A DNA stretch of 36,204 nucleotides from Flavobacteriales bacterium. Lineage in GTDB: Bacteria; Bacteroidota; Bacteroidia; Flavobacteriales_D; Parvicellaceae. The notes beneath the pieces were generated by a model that searched no databases, was not told the origin of the DNA, and saw only the letters and a program-made list of their open reading frames with translations. The position numbers and the translations under genes were made by a program. Within the stretch, counting starts at the first letter, position 1; each line of letters starts with the position of its first letter. The stretch is from NCBI GenBank assembly GCA_018401455.1, contig JAGYKU010000025.1:1-36204 (forward strand), given 5' to 3'. Positions 18,473-27,957 of the stretch are shown here, one piece after another.

Positions 18473-19443
18473 TTTTTTTCCAATTCATTCAAAAGAAACA
18501 AATAGGCTTTTAGAAAATGATGCACAAATAAATCATCTTCGGTATCTTTAAATTTTTCTTTATAAGCATCGCTTGGATAAAGGACAATAGTGTTTCCCGC
18601 TCTTGTGTAGGCAATACTTTCTGAAAATTCAGGAATAGAATTGGATTCAATCTTTAATAATTTCATTGTCTTTTTTCCTAAATATTTTCTGTGATTTTTC
18701 TGTGATTTTTTTGCAGGCTTATTCAGACGGTTATAAACATATTTCAATATCAATCTTCTTGAAGGTTTTTCATCTTTTACTTTAGATTTAAAATCAGAAA
18801 AAGGGTTTGTAGTATTGTAATCATTGGAGGTCTGTATACTATTCGGTGATTCAGGAACCCAATCAGCAGCGTTTACAACATTATAGCTCCAACCCAACTG
18901 AGTTCTACTTTCATATTCATAAGCATAGTTTAGATTTCCTGGTTTTGGAGCAGCACTTGCATAGGTCTTAAATTGAATATCTTTTGGAAGATTTTTATCA
19001 TGAAGTATTAATGAAGTAAGAAGATTAGCAACTACCCCACCTTGACTATGCCCTGTGATAACAAAATCTCTAATTCCTGATTTATACAAAGAGTCTATTT
19101 TTGGAAAAACATCTTGATAAAGATGAACAGAACAAATCAACCACCCTGCGTGAACAGAAGCTTCTGGGTGAGTAGCAAGTTCATAATCATACTTTTGATT
19201 GTCATTCAAAGTCAATGTCCCTTTTGCAGGCAACATCGCGCTAAATCCATTTGCTAACCAACTTCTATTTGTATTGGTCGTTCCTCTAATTGATATCACT
19301 GCAATATTTTGATTTATCCACAAATCCCATCTGTTGTCAATTCCCAATACTTTGGAACGATAAACCATTTTAAATCTTTCTGGACGAGGAACATTCGGAT
19401 GAAACGTACTATCTACATTTGAAATTGCGCCTATATATAACAT
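18454..19443 (-). CDS. Class 3 lipase-like alpha/beta hydrolase, signal peptide out of frame
   Basis: A 329-residue open frame holds a lipase class 3 core: ISIRGTTNTNRSWLAN (oxyanion-type strand), the nucleophile elbow VITGHSQGG with Ser133, a likely catalytic Asp in NAADWVPESPN and a His in FVHHFL. The true N-terminus lies upstream. In frame before Met1 the sequence reads LQKLKPGFDIVEYRE, as expected for secreted relatives, but with no start codon before a stop. One frame over, from a GTG at 19555-19553, VVKYLCLLFIFSFLFQVNFS forms a clear signal peptide. A single indel near 19465-19500 therefore separates secretion signal and enzyme. Substrate unknown. It converges with the dehydrogenase gene. 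Confidence 0.8.
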   Translation of the reverse strand: MLYIGAISNVDSTFHPNVPRPERFKMVYRSKVLGIDNRWDLWINQNIAVISIRGTTNTNRSWLANGFSAMLPAKGTLTLNDNQKYDYELATHPEASVHAGWLICSVHLYQDVFPKIDSLYKSGIRDFVITGHSQGGVVANLLTSLILHDKNLPKDIQFKTYASAAPKPGNLNYAYEYESRTQLGWSYNVVNAADWVPESPNSIQTSNDYNTTNPFSDFKSKVKDEKPSRRLILKYVYNRLNKPAKKSQKNHRKYLGKKTMKLLKIESNSIPEFSESIAYTRAGNTIVLYPSDAYKEKFKDTEDDLFVHHFLKAYLFLLNELEKNHFPSK

Positions 19444-19561
19444 TTCTCTATATTCTACAATATCAAAACCTGGCTTTAATTTCTGAAGTTTTTTGAGAAA
19501 AGTTTACTTGAAATAAAAAAGAAAATATAAACAGAAGACAAAGATATTTTACCACTCTTTA

Positions 19562-20347
19562 TTAGATTTTTAATTTTAATGACAGAGGAATTTTACAAAC
19601 AGGAATGGGTTCCATTTTGTGTTTGTTTGCTCTATTTCTTGCTGTATATATTTTCATCACTTCTTCTTGTCTTTCAGTGAAGGCATATTTTTCGTCATTT
19701 TCAATGTACAGCATTGCCCATTCCAATTCAGGATAAGTTGCTCCGATTTGGTCTTCATCACTCATATCGTTATCCCAAAGTCCATCGGTAGGTTTTGCAT
19801 TCTGAATTGAACTTACAATATTTAATGCTTTAGCTAATTCATATACTTCTGTTTTCATCAAATCTGCAATAGGTGAAATATCTACACCACCATCGCCATA
19901 TTTTGTATAAAAACCAACCCCAAAATCTTCAACTTTATTTCCAGTTCCTGCTACTAAATATCCATAATGACTTGCATAAGCATATAAAGTTGTCATTCTC
20001 AAGCGACTTCTAACATTCGCCATCGTTAAATCATCTTGAATATCTTTAGGATAATCCTCACACATTTTTTGGAAAGTTGGTGTTAAATCCTGAACAAACC
20101 CTTTTGTATTCGGAAAATGATTACATAACCAATTGATGTGTTCGTTACTTCTATCGAATTGATTCAAGGGTTGTAATATTGGCATATTTAACAATATCAC
20201 TTCTTTTCCAGTCATTGCACAAAGCGTAGAAGTTACAGCGCTATCAATTCCACCAGAAATACCTACTACAAAACCTTTGATATTGGCTTTATTGGCGTAA
20301 TCATCTAGCCACTTTACAATATAATTTATAACATTCTTTGTTTCCAT
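19562..20347 (-). CDS. nadE: NH3-dependent NAD+ synthetase
   Basis: This 261-residue single-domain NadE lacks the N-terminal glutaminase domain, so it uses ammonia. The ATP pyrophosphatase P-loop is GISGGIDSAV (residues 29-38). Further conserved stretches are NVRSRLRMTTLY, GTGNKVEDFGVGFYTKYGDG (NaAD and metal site) and KPTDGLWD. It amidates nicotinic acid adenine dinucleotide with ATP, the last step of NAD synthesis. A terminator immediately upstream isolates it from the preceding barrel gene. NadE next to gldB is a recurring arrangement in Flavobacteriia; here a broken gene lies between them. Confidence 0.96.
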   Translation of the reverse strand: METKNVINYIVKWLDDYANKANIKGFVVGISGGIDSAVTSTLCAMTGKEVILLNMPILQPLNQFDRSNEHINWLCNHFPNTKGFVQDLTPTFQKMCEDYPKDIQDDLTMANVRSRLRMTTLYAYASHYGYLVAGTGNKVEDFGVGFYTKYGDGGVDISPIADLMKTEVYELAKALNIVSSIQNAKPTDGLWDNDMSDEDQIGATYPELEWAMLYIENDEKYAFTERQEEVMKIYTARNRANKHKMEPIPVCKIPLSLKLKI

Positions 20348-20353
20348 AATTAA

Positions 20354-20390
20354 ATAAAAAAATCCTGCTGAGTGGAATCAAAGCAGGATT
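20354..20390 (-). terminator. Rho-independent terminator of the outer-membrane barrel gene
   Basis: AATCCTGCT (20361-20369) and AGCAGGATT (20382-20390) form a perfect 9-base stem. On the minus strand the stem is followed by seven T (20354-20360 region). It lies between the barrel gene and nadE. Confidence 0.88.
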
Positions 20391-20413
20391 AAAGTTATAA
20401 TTTTTTCTTTTAA

Positions 20414-21239
20414 TTAGAATAGGATACCTACTGTTAAACTAACAGACCCAGCCAAAGCTTTCGCTCCTACATTATTGAAAGTATTATCAGTGAAATCATA
20501 TTTTCTTAAATATTTTTCATTTTTCTCAGTTGTCAATGTGTTTGTGAAATAATGGTTGTATTGTAATCCAAAAAACATTGAAGTAGATCCAGAGAAGTTA
20601 TATTCTGCACCTCCGCCAATAGTGATTCCAAATCTAATTGGCTGAACACCATCAGTTAAATCTAATTTTTCATGATTGACAACATTCCCATTAGAAACAA
20701 GTTTACTTTCATCATAAACTCTTGCTTTTGTTTTAATTCCTATGTTAGCACCAAATTGACCAAAATAAGTTAAATAACCTATCTCATTTGTTTTCATTTT
20801 TAAAATTAAAGGAATGTTTACATAGTTAATGCTATATCTTCTATTTTGAAGGAAGTATGCGGTGTTTGTACTGTTGCTCAAGGCAGTTGTGTCAAATTCA
20901 ACAAATTCCTGATCTTTTATTTAAGATGTAAAGAGTCTGCAGATGAAGCACCAAAATACTTCAAATGATCCTGAACTATTTTTTAAAGATAGACCTGAAA
21001 CAAAAGACAAAGTCTTATTAAGTTTGAACTCCAACTGAAGCCCCCAGTCATATCCTATGCCCCACACCATTGCTTTCAAACTTTTTTGTCGTTGTCTGGA
21101 CTTAGCCAATCTAAGGAAAGATCCTTTCAAACCAAAATCTAAAATTTTTAATATCATTATCTTCTGTAACGAAACCTGGAGAAAGGTTTATAGAGTATAA
21201 ACCCAGTAAAATCGTAGTTAAAAGTATTATTTTTTTCAT
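20414..21239 (-). pseudogene. PorT-type outer-membrane beta-barrel protein, broken by about three frameshifts
   Basis: From the ATG at 21239-21237, MKKIILLTTILLGLYSINLS is a signal peptide. The reading shifts near 21130-21157 into GLKGSFLRLAKSRQ...WGIGYDWGLQLEFKLNK, again near 20955 (FGASSADSLHL), and near 20920 into DQEFVEFDTTALSNSTNTAY. It then stays open to the end through RYSINYVNIPLILKMK, YFGQFGANIGIKTKAR and a terminal aromatic strand, SVSLTVGILF. These alternating strands and the YVNIPLxLK motif are typical of Bacteroidota outer-membrane beta-barrels (PorT-like family). The gene is complete in outline and its terminator is intact, so the frameshifts may be sequence errors. Confidence 0.75.
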
Positions 21240-21316
21240 TTTATTATAATTATATGTAGCAAAGATGCTAATTTAGTTTGCAAATTTATGATAAATTTAC
21301 ATTTTAAAAACCATTT

Positions 21317-22360
21317 ATGACGAAATTGATGAAATTTATCACAAAAACACCTTTTTTTATTATCTATGCTTTTGCATTTTTCATAAGTGCTTGTTCGAGC
21401 AACAAACTTGATGTGGATGTGAGCGATATCGAAGTGAATTTGGAATTAAAAAGAATGGAACAAGATATTTTTGATAACAAAGAAAAAAATGTTGCTTCAC
21501 AAAATCAATTTCTTATAGAAAATTACGGTTGGCTTTATGAAGCTTTTATGATGGATATGATTGGTGAAGGTTCGCCTTATGACCCAATGGCTGCTGAGTA
21601 TCTAAAGGGATTTTCGACTCACCAAGATATGCTTAAAATTTATGATGAAACGCAAAAAGAGTTCAAAGATTTTTCAAATTATCATTCCGAATTAGAAAAG
21701 AGTTTTAAGTATTACAAATACTATTTTCCAGATAGTACTTTGCCAAAAATTATCACTTTCTATAGTAATTTTAATGCAAATATATTGCCTTATGAGAACA
21801 ACTTAGCCATTGGTCTTGATATGTATTTGGGCACAGATCACGAAATTATAAAAGGACTGCCTATCGAATTTTTTCCGCAATACATTAAAGAAAAAATGAC
21901 TTCAGAATATATGGTTGCTGATGCAATGAAAGCATGGCTAATGAATAGATTTGCCCCAAGTATCAAAGATGGTGATGATTTTTTAAGTACGATTATTACA
22001 CTCGGAAAAGTTATGTACTTATTAGATGCGATGTTGCCTTTTGAAGAAGACTATATAAAATTTGGCTGCACAAAAGAACAAATGGAATGGTGTTTTTATC
22101 AAGAAAAAAATATTTGGAAAACAATCATCGATAATAATGTACTATATTCTAAAGACAAAGGTGTTATTTTACAATATGTTTCCGAAGGACCTTTCACCAA
22201 AGGAATGCCACACGAATCGCCTTCAAAACTGGGAGTTTGGTTGGGTTGGCAAATAGTAAAAGATTATGTAGCGCACAAAGACGTAAGTGTTTTGGAGTTG
22301 CTTCAGCAAAAAAGCCCTAAAGTGATTTTGAAATCTTACAGTCAAGGAGATAGGGATTAA
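21317..22360 (+). CDS. gldB: Gliding motility lipoprotein GldB
   Basis: A 347-residue lipoprotein whose signal is FIIYAFAFFISAC with Cys26 as the lipidated residue. It begins with the GldB-type DVDVSDIEVNLELKRME, and has a helical middle (GLDMYLG, FFPQYIKEKM) and the conserved C-terminal SPSKLGVWLGWQIVKDYV. GldB is a cell-envelope lipoprotein required for gliding in Flavobacterium and linked to type IX secretion function; its exact biochemistry is unsettled. GldC, often next to it, is not present here. Met5 is an alternative start. It ends 5 bases before the convergent sensor-phosphatase gene. Confidence 0.93.
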   Translation: MTKLMKFITKTPFFIIYAFAFFISACSSNKLDVDVSDIEVNLELKRMEQDIFDNKEKNVASQNQFLIENYGWLYEAFMMDMIGEGSPYDPMAAEYLKGFSTHQDMLKIYDETQKEFKDFSNYHSELEKSFKYYKYYFPDSTLPKIITFYSNFNANILPYENNLAIGLDMYLGTDHEIIKGLPIEFFPQYIKEKMTSEYMVADAMKAWLMNRFAPSIKDGDDFLSTIITLGKVMYLLDAMLPFEEDYIKFGCTKEQMEWCFYQEKNIWKTIIDNNVLYSKDKGVILQYVSEGPFTKGMPHESPSKLGVWLGWQIVKDYVAHKDVSVLELLQQKSPKVILKSYSQGDRD

Positions 22361-22364
22361 ACAT

Positions 22365-25300
22365 CTAAATTTTAATTCCAATTATACAAATATCATCTAC
22401 TTGTTCGAAATTTCCTTTCCATTGAGCAAACTCCTTAGCTATATTTTGTTCTTGCTCCTCCATAGAAAGATTTTGAATGGAAAGCATATATCTTTTGAAA
22501 GGTAAATATTTATACTTTTTACCGTTCTCACCACCAAATTGATCTGCAAATCCATCTGTAAAAGTGTAAACAATATCTCCTTCTTTAAGTTTTAACACAT
22601 TATTTTCAAAAGGTTTTCGTTCTGCATATTTTCCTACTGGTTGTTTTGTTGCTTTCACTTCAAACAAAAACAACTTTTGAGACTCATTTTCTAAAATAGG
22701 TTTTATTATTTCTCCATTCACCTCCATTTCGTTTGTATCTCTTATTACCCAAAGTGGATTGTTGGCTCCTGCATATTGCACTTCAACATAATCTCCAATG
22801 GTTTCGTATGAGCAAATCGCAATATCCATCCCGTCTTTTACCTCATCTTCCGATTGCTCAAAAGTTTCGATAACTAAGTCTGTAACTTTATCTAAAATTT
22901 TAGCAGGTTCTATTAAACCAAATTCTTTTACGGACCTATCTAATGCATTACTACACACAACACTTACCATCGCTCCAGGAACACCGTGACCTGTGCAATC
23001 AGCAGCCGCAATCAAACTTCTTGAAGATCTATTATTACTTTTCGCTAGATTCGTCCAGTAAAAATCTCCTGCTACAATATCTTTAGGGAGGAACAATATA
23101 AAACTTCGCTTAAATGTTTCTTGTATCGTTTTTACGGGTGTAAGAATAGCATTTTGCAATCTTTTTGCGTAATTGATACTATCGGTAATTTCTAAGTTTT
23201 TCTCTTCTACAAGGTGTTTTTGTTCTTCTGCAAAATCTCTTTGTCTTTCTGCTTCAGCTTTTTGCGCAACAACTTCTTGAGTTCGCTCTTCAACAATTTG
23301 CTCTAATTTAATGTTTTGTTGTTTTATTCTTCTAATACTCAATCGAACCACAATAAACAAAACTCCTGAAAAAATTAAGACAAACAAAAGGTATCCCCAT
23401 GCCGTTCGATACCATGGAGGTAAAACTGTAAACCTAAAAGAAGTAACTTTTGATTCAATTCCCAAAATGTTTTTAGCTTTCACGTGGAAAGTATAAGTTC
23501 CTTCGTCCAAAGAATAATCCTTAATGGTTTTGGCAGACCAATCCGACCAATCATTATCGTATCCTTCCAAATAAAAAGCAAATACTGTTTTTTCTTCAGC
23601 GAAATAACTATTAGCTGTAAAATTAAATTCAAGGAGTTGTTTGGGATTATATTCAAACACTAAGTCTTGTATCAAATTGCCATTACCACCAAAAACCAGT
23701 GAATCTCCTAATTTGATTTGCCTAATTAAAGACTCAAAATTTACCTCTTTAGTTTTTATTAAAGATTTATCAAAACTCATTAACCCGCCTGGTCCACCCA
23801 ACCACGTTATAGATTCGTTTTGATGAAATACAGAATGAACAATATATTCATCATAGCTATAAAAAAATTCGGGATGCCAAATATGATTTCCTTCACTATC
23901 TTTTTGTGTAAATCCAATTTCGTAAGTATTATCAACATCTCTAAACAAAACCATCCAGATGTTACCGCTCAAATCCATATTAATTCTATGAATTCCTCGA
24001 TTTCCTTCAGTGAAATCAACCCCAAATTCATTTGAAACTTCAAACTTTTGACCCACTTTTTTATAAAGACCATTATCAGTTCCCACATAAACTTCATTTT
24101 CATAGTTGAAAATATAAGTTTGTCCTTCTGGCAGCCCTTGACCAGTGTAAAATCTTTCGAAAGTTAAGTCATTTTGAAAAAACACATCCATATGCATTTT
24201 ATAAACACCATCATTGGGTTTGGTACCAATCCAGATTGTTCCATCTTCAGTGATACTAAAGTTAAATGGTTCACCCTCGCAAAAACCTTTGATATATTTG
24301 ATTTCCTTAAATTTCCCTTCATTGTATTCCAAAAGTTGAATTCCATCATAATGTAAAACCACTAAATGATTGGGATTCAAAGGTGATTGTGCCACATTAT
24401 ATGGACCTCCTTCTGATATACTTACTGCTTTATCATCATATTTAAAAACATCATACAATGATGATATAAAAATGGAAGTATCAGTTTCAAAAACCAATTT
24501 TCTCAGTCCATAGCAATCATTATTGATACCTGAAACTTTTATAATTTCACCAGCACTGGTCAAATTATATGCACCTCCACCAGTAGCAAGAATAATATTA
24601 TTTTTGAATTCACTAATATCTTCTATGGTTGCACCATTGAAAACACTTTCATATTTCATTACGGGAGATAGTAAATCTACTTTACTAATTCCATTTGCAG
24701 TACCTAACCAAAGATTACTTTCTCTATCTAAAAACTGACTTAAGATAGTTCCGTCATTAAGTCCTTTATTTGGATTTAATAAAAACTTCGGAGTGAAATT
24801 TTTATTTAAAACAAGTAATCCAGTAACAAATGAACCTAACGACAAAAACTCATTATTGATATTATGAGCAGATTTAAAACTAAACTCATCATTATTATAT
24901 ACCCAAGTGAGTTTATTATCATTTTCTAAAATATACACTCCATTTCGTTCCGTAACTATAATGATTTGGTTGTTAAATTTTAGAACAGAAGTAATTAATT
25001 TATCTTCAAAAAGGTTTTCGGCAAAAACTTTTTTAAATGTTCCGTTATCAAAAACAATTAAAGCATTTTCTTTTCCTCTGAAATAGATTTTATCATCAAT
25101 CACAGAAACGGCTCCAATTGACTTATTTTGGTCTTTATATTCGGCTATTTTTTGGAAGTTTTCATCCAATACGTAAACAACATTTAAATAACTAATTACA
25201 AAACCATTTTTATATCTATTTAAACCAGAAATTGGATTTCTTGAATCTGTATAATTGGTACTTAAGTCTTGAAAAGTATATAAACCATTGTCAGTAATTT

Positions 25301-25622
25301 TAAAAATTCCCAACCCAGAAGTATTGGCAACTAGTATATCATCTTCTATACTAAGCGTAGAAAAACTCTCCATCTTATCAGGAAGCAATAATGTTCTCCA
25401 GTTTTGCCCATCATACTGCAAAACGCCTCTTTGATTAGCAAAACACAACACACCTTCTTTGGTTTCTGAAATACCAAAAATTTGAGCGTTAGCCCTATAA
25501 TCTTTTTGAGTATAATTCTTTATTCTTACAGATCCTTGCAACGAAAATGGCCCTTGAGCATTAACATTCAAAAAGAAAAATATAAAAACAAAAAAAGCGT
25601 ATATACTTTTACTACATTTCAT
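22365..25622 (-). CDS. Periplasmic propeller sensor with cytosolic SpoIIE phosphatase
   Basis: A product of about 1085 residues. The signal peptide (MKCSKSIYAFFVFIFFFLNV) is followed by a long region of two-component-regulator propeller repeats (GVLQYDGQNW, NLWLGTANGISKVD, GTIWIGTKPNDGV), a Y_Y_Y beta domain (LEFNFTANSYFAEE...YFLEGYDNDWSDWS), one membrane helix near 745-765, a coiled coil, and a SpoIIE PP2C domain with DIVAGDFYW, ADCTGHGVPGA, KDGMDIA and FTDGFADQFGG. It should read an extracellular or periplasmic signal and dephosphorylate a cytosolic regulator. The linker EITDSINYAKRLQNAIL closely matches that of the other SpoIIE protein in this window. The ATG at 25622 is chosen over an upstream TTG because a -7 box ends 6 bases before it. 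Confidence 0.92.
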   Translation of the reverse strand: MKCSKSIYAFFVFIFFFLNVNAQGPFSLQGSVRIKNYTQKDYRANAQIFGISETKEGVLCFANQRGVLQYDGQNWRTLLLPDKMESFSTLSIEDDILVANTSGLGIFKITDNGLYTFQDLSTNYTDSRNPISGLNRYKNGFVISYLNVVYVLDENFQKIAEYKDQNKSIGAVSVIDDKIYFRGKENALIVFDNGTFKKVFAENLFEDKLITSVLKFNNQIIIVTERNGVYILENDNKLTWVYNNDEFSFKSAHNINNEFLSLGSFVTGLLVLNKNFTPKFLLNPNKGLNDGTILSQFLDRESNLWLGTANGISKVDLLSPVMKYESVFNGATIEDISEFKNNIILATGGGAYNLTSAGEIIKVSGINNDCYGLRKLVFETDTSIFISSLYDVFKYDDKAVSISEGGPYNVAQSPLNPNHLVVLHYDGIQLLEYNEGKFKEIKYIKGFCEGEPFNFSITEDGTIWIGTKPNDGVYKMHMDVFFQNDLTFERFYTGQGLPEGQTYIFNYENEVYVGTDNGLYKKVGQKFEVSNEFGVDFTEGNRGIHRINMDLSGNIWMVLFRDVDNTYEIGFTQKDSEGNHIWHPEFFYSYDEYIVHSVFHQNESITWLGGPGGLMSFDKSLIKTKEVNFESLIRQIKLGDSLVFGGNGNLIQDLVFEYNPKQLLEFNFTANSYFAEEKTVFAFYLEGYDNDWSDWSAKTIKDYSLDEGTYTFHVKAKNILGIESKVTSFRFTVLPPWYRTAWGYLLFVLIFSGVLFIVVRLSIRRIKQQNIKLEQIVEERTQEVVAQKAEAERQRDFAEEQKHLVEEKNLEITDSINYAKRLQNAILTPVKTIQETFKRSFILFLPKDIVAGDFYWTNLAKSNNRSSRSLIAAADCTGHGVPGAMVSVVCSNALDRSVKEFGLIEPAKILDKVTDLVIETFEQSEDEVKDGMDIAICSYETIGDYVEVQYAGANNPLWVIRDTNEMEVNGEIIKPILENESQKLFLFEVKATKQPVGKYAERKPFENNVLKLKEGDIVYTFTDGFADQFGGENGKKYKYLPFKRYMLSIQNLSMEEQEQNIAKEFAQWKGNFEQVDDICIIGIKI

Positions 25623-25628
25623 AAGTAA

Positions 25629-25636
25629 CAAATATA
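25629..25636 (-). promoter_or_regulatory. TATATTTG -7 box of the propeller-SpoIIE gene
   Basis: A perfect TAnnTTTG box ends only 6 bases before the preferred ATG. The transcript should begin at or next to the start codon, giving an almost leaderless mRNA. Confidence 0.5.
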
Positions 25637-25666
25637 CACGCAATTTATTAAGTGGTAAAAGGTTTT

Positions 25667-26584
25667 TTAATTTTTCATAAATCTATAAGAGTTGAATGTC
25701 CCATTATCAATCACTAATTGATAAATTCCATTTTGAACATCTTCTAAATCTATATTTACTGAATGTTGTCCCAAAACCTTGATGGGGCTCATTTGTTTTA
25801 CAATTCTACCTGAAATATCATATACTTTGATTGTAATCGGTGTCCAAGCCTGTGAACTAAAAGTAACATTCATATTTCCGTTTGCTGGATTCGGAGCTAA
25901 GATTACATTTTGTATTTTAAGTTCTTCAACATTTAAACCATCTGCCTTAATTCCTGAGGCTTGATTGGATCTAGTCGTATTGTGATTTGCTTTTGTTGAA
26001 GTACAAGTATTCACAAAATCAACATCTACAACCATATCATACTGAACTTGAGGAACGGCAGTTGTAAAGTTCCACGCAGTATCTTGGTTATTTGAAGTTG
26101 AATTCACTAAAATACTATTACCTCCTCCTGCTGGAAGATCCCAACATTGATAAAAGTTAAAAGGTTTTCCAATGTAAGGTGTCCATTTTAACCAAAGTTC
26201 ATTGAGAGCGTTTTCAACTATCACAAAATGTATTGTTTGTGCAGGAGCACTTAAAGGTCCTACTACTCCATTGACATCTTTACCAGCAATTCTGTACATA
26301 TAAGGTCTTAAATTTGGGTTTGCATCCAAATCGTGATATTCGCTCAAGTCTGAATACTTCACTCCCGCAATTAGGGAATCTGTTCCATCTAAAGTTCTTC
26401 TGTAAATAAAAATACTGTCAATAGCTGCAAGTGGAGAAATTTGGTTATCTCTTTCCCAAACCACAATATTGTGAGAATATGTTTCATCAACTGTAGCAAC
26501 ACATATATCAGTAACCGGACCTATTTGACTTGTTCCAATAAATCCTATTATTAATGATAAGGACGTAAGTAGTATATTCTTCAT
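25667..26584 (-). CDS. Secreted protein with type A T9SS sorting domain
   Basis: A 305-residue secreted protein. The signal peptide (MKNILLTSLSLIIGFIGTSQ) is followed by a beta-rich region resembling fibronectin-like modules (VDETYSHNIVVWERDN, YMYRIAGKDVNGVVGPLSAP), and then a C-terminal type A sorting domain: APNPANGNMNVTFSS, IKVYDISGRIVKQM, VQNGIYQLVIDNG and YRFMKN. Such domains send the protein through the T9SS, after which PorU-type sortase normally removes them. No enzymatic motif is seen. It lies 23 bases upstream of the SpoIIE start on the same strand, but that gene has its own -7 box inside this gap. Confidence 0.88.
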   Translation of the reverse strand: MKNILLTSLSLIIGFIGTSQIGPVTDICVATVDETYSHNIVVWERDNQISPLAAIDSIFIYRRTLDGTDSLIAGVKYSDLSEYHDLDANPNLRPYMYRIAGKDVNGVVGPLSAPAQTIHFVIVENALNELWLKWTPYIGKPFNFYQCWDLPAGGGNSILVNSTSNNQDTAWNFTTAVPQVQYDMVVDVDFVNTCTSTKANHNTTRSNQASGIKADGLNVEELKIQNVILAPNPANGNMNVTFSSQAWTPITIKVYDISGRIVKQMSPIKVLGQHSVNIDLEDVQNGIYQLVIDNGTFNSYRFMKN

Positions 26585-26725
26585 AATTTGATTTTAAAAG
26601 GTTAATATATAGACGTTGAATAATAAAAAAAGTAATAATGTTGTTATGAATATACAACAAACAATGATTAATATTGTTTTTTATCGTTTAAAAAACTTTT
26701 AACTTCGTAAAAACTTTTTAAAAAA

Positions 26726-27235
26726 ATGAAAAAATTTCTATTACTTTCACTTCTTATCCTGATTCTGCAAAACTATATAAGCCAGACAGATAACAAAGGC
26801 AATATCTACAATAAGGATGTAAGTTCTATAGATCATATTATTGCAGCCATGTATGATGTAATATCAGGTCCAGCGGGTCAAAGAGATTGGGATAGATTTC
26901 ATAATTTGTATCACAAAAACGCATATATGATGGCGATTTTCGCAACCTCAGATTCTACACATAGTAGTCGAACGTTTTCACCTGCTGAATATGTAGAGCG
27001 CTGTGACGATATGATGAAAAAAGATGCATTTAAAGAAATTGAATTAAGTCGAAAAATGGAAAGATTTGGAAATTTAGTACAAGTTTTTTCTGCGTATGAA
27101 TTTACGACCCCGACAATCGTAAAAACTGGCATCAATTCATTACAATTATTTTTTGATGGTGAAAGATGGTGGATCATGACCGTAATTTGGCAAGAATCAA
27201 ATCCAAATTTAGCATTACCAAAATGGGTAAAATAG
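26726..27235 (+). CDS. Secreted NTF2/SnoaL-like domain protein
   Basis: A 169-residue exported protein. The signal peptide MKKFLLLSLLILILQNYIS is followed by a single NTF2-like cone fold: helix IDHIIAAMYDVISGPAGQRD, WDRFHNLYHKNAYMM, FSPAEYVERCDDMM, then strands EIELSRKMERFGNLVQVFSA and GINSLQLFFDGERWWIMTVI ending in W-Q-E. NTF2-like proteins are either enzymes or binding domains; no catalytic residues are evident. TAACTTCG upstream (about 26698) is a weak -7 match. It precedes the ABC gene on the same strand by 92 bases but may be separate. Confidence 0.8.
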   Translation: MKKFLLLSLLILILQNYISQTDNKGNIYNKDVSSIDHIIAAMYDVISGPAGQRDWDRFHNLYHKNAYMMAIFATSDSTHSSRTFSPAEYVERCDDMMKKDAFKEIELSRKMERFGNLVQVFSAYEFTTPTIVKTGINSLQLFFDGERWWIMTVIWQESNPNLALPKWVK

Positions 27236-27327
27236 TTGTGAAATCAAAATTTTCGAGTGTATTTTGCACAGCATTTTTTATTCGACTACCTTTACGACTT
27301 AATATTTCAATTTCATAAGAACTGAAA

Positions 27328-27957
27328 ATGATTAAAGTAGAAAACCTAACATATAGATACAATTCAGAAAAGGAAATTAGTTTCCCAGATTTTGAATATG
27401 AACAAGGGACTCAAGCTTTGCTTTTGGGTGAAAGTGGTTGTGGAAAAACAACTTTATTACATTTACTTTCTGGTTTGCTTAGCCCCACTAAAGGATGTGT
27501 TTCGATAAATGGTGTTCAACTCAAAACTTTATCTGGAGCAGCGATGGATCATTTTAGAGGACAGAATATTGGAATCGTCTTTCAAACACCTCATTTTATT
27601 GACGCATTATCAGTTCAAGAAAATTTGCAAATGGCACAAACTCTTGCTGGAAGAAAAAAAGATAAAAATGCCATTGAAAACCTTCTCAATGAATTAGGTA
27701 TTGGGCATAAATTAAAATCTTCAGTAAAAAATTTAAGCCAAGGCGAAAAACAAAGAGTTACGATAGCAAGAGCATTGGTCAATCAACCCAAGATAATTCT
27801 TGCTGATGAACCTACTTCTGCTTTGGACGACAAAAATTGCAAAGCAGTAATACAAATGTTGCAAAATCTTGCTCAAAAAAATAACGCTACACTTCTCATA
27901 GTAACTCACGACAACAGACTAAATGATTCCTTCAACCAAAAACTTTCTTTATCATGA
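27328..27957 (+). CDS. ABC transporter ATP-binding protein (LolD/MacB type)
   Basis: A 209-residue ATPase: Walker A GESGCGKTT (near 34-42), Q-loop GIVFQTPHFIDAL, signature LSQGEKQRV, Walker B ILADEPTSALDD, and H-loop VTHDNR. The layout is that of LolD/MacB-family ATPases, which drive MacB/FtsX-fold permeases in mechanotransmission rather than import. Its stop overlaps the ATG of the following permease (ATGA, 27954-27957), indicating translational coupling. Function depends on the permease, which in this sequence is broken. Confidence 0.9.
   Translation: MIKVENLTYRYNSEKEISFPDFEYEQGTQALLLGESGCGKTTLLHLLSGLLSPTKGCVSINGVQLKTLSGAAMDHFRGQNIGIVFQTPHFIDALSVQENLQMAQTLAGRKKDKNAIENLLNELGIGHKLKSSVKNLSQGEKQRVTIARALVNQPKIILADEPTSALDDKNCKAVIQMLQNLAQKNNATLLIVTHDNRLNDSFNQKLSLS

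Noticed and set aside
25622-25643. TTG start giving an N-terminal MRVYLLL extension of the sensor phosphatase
   Set aside because: A -7 box overlaps these codons, so they are probably untranscribed, and the ATG at 25622 already gives a good signal peptide.
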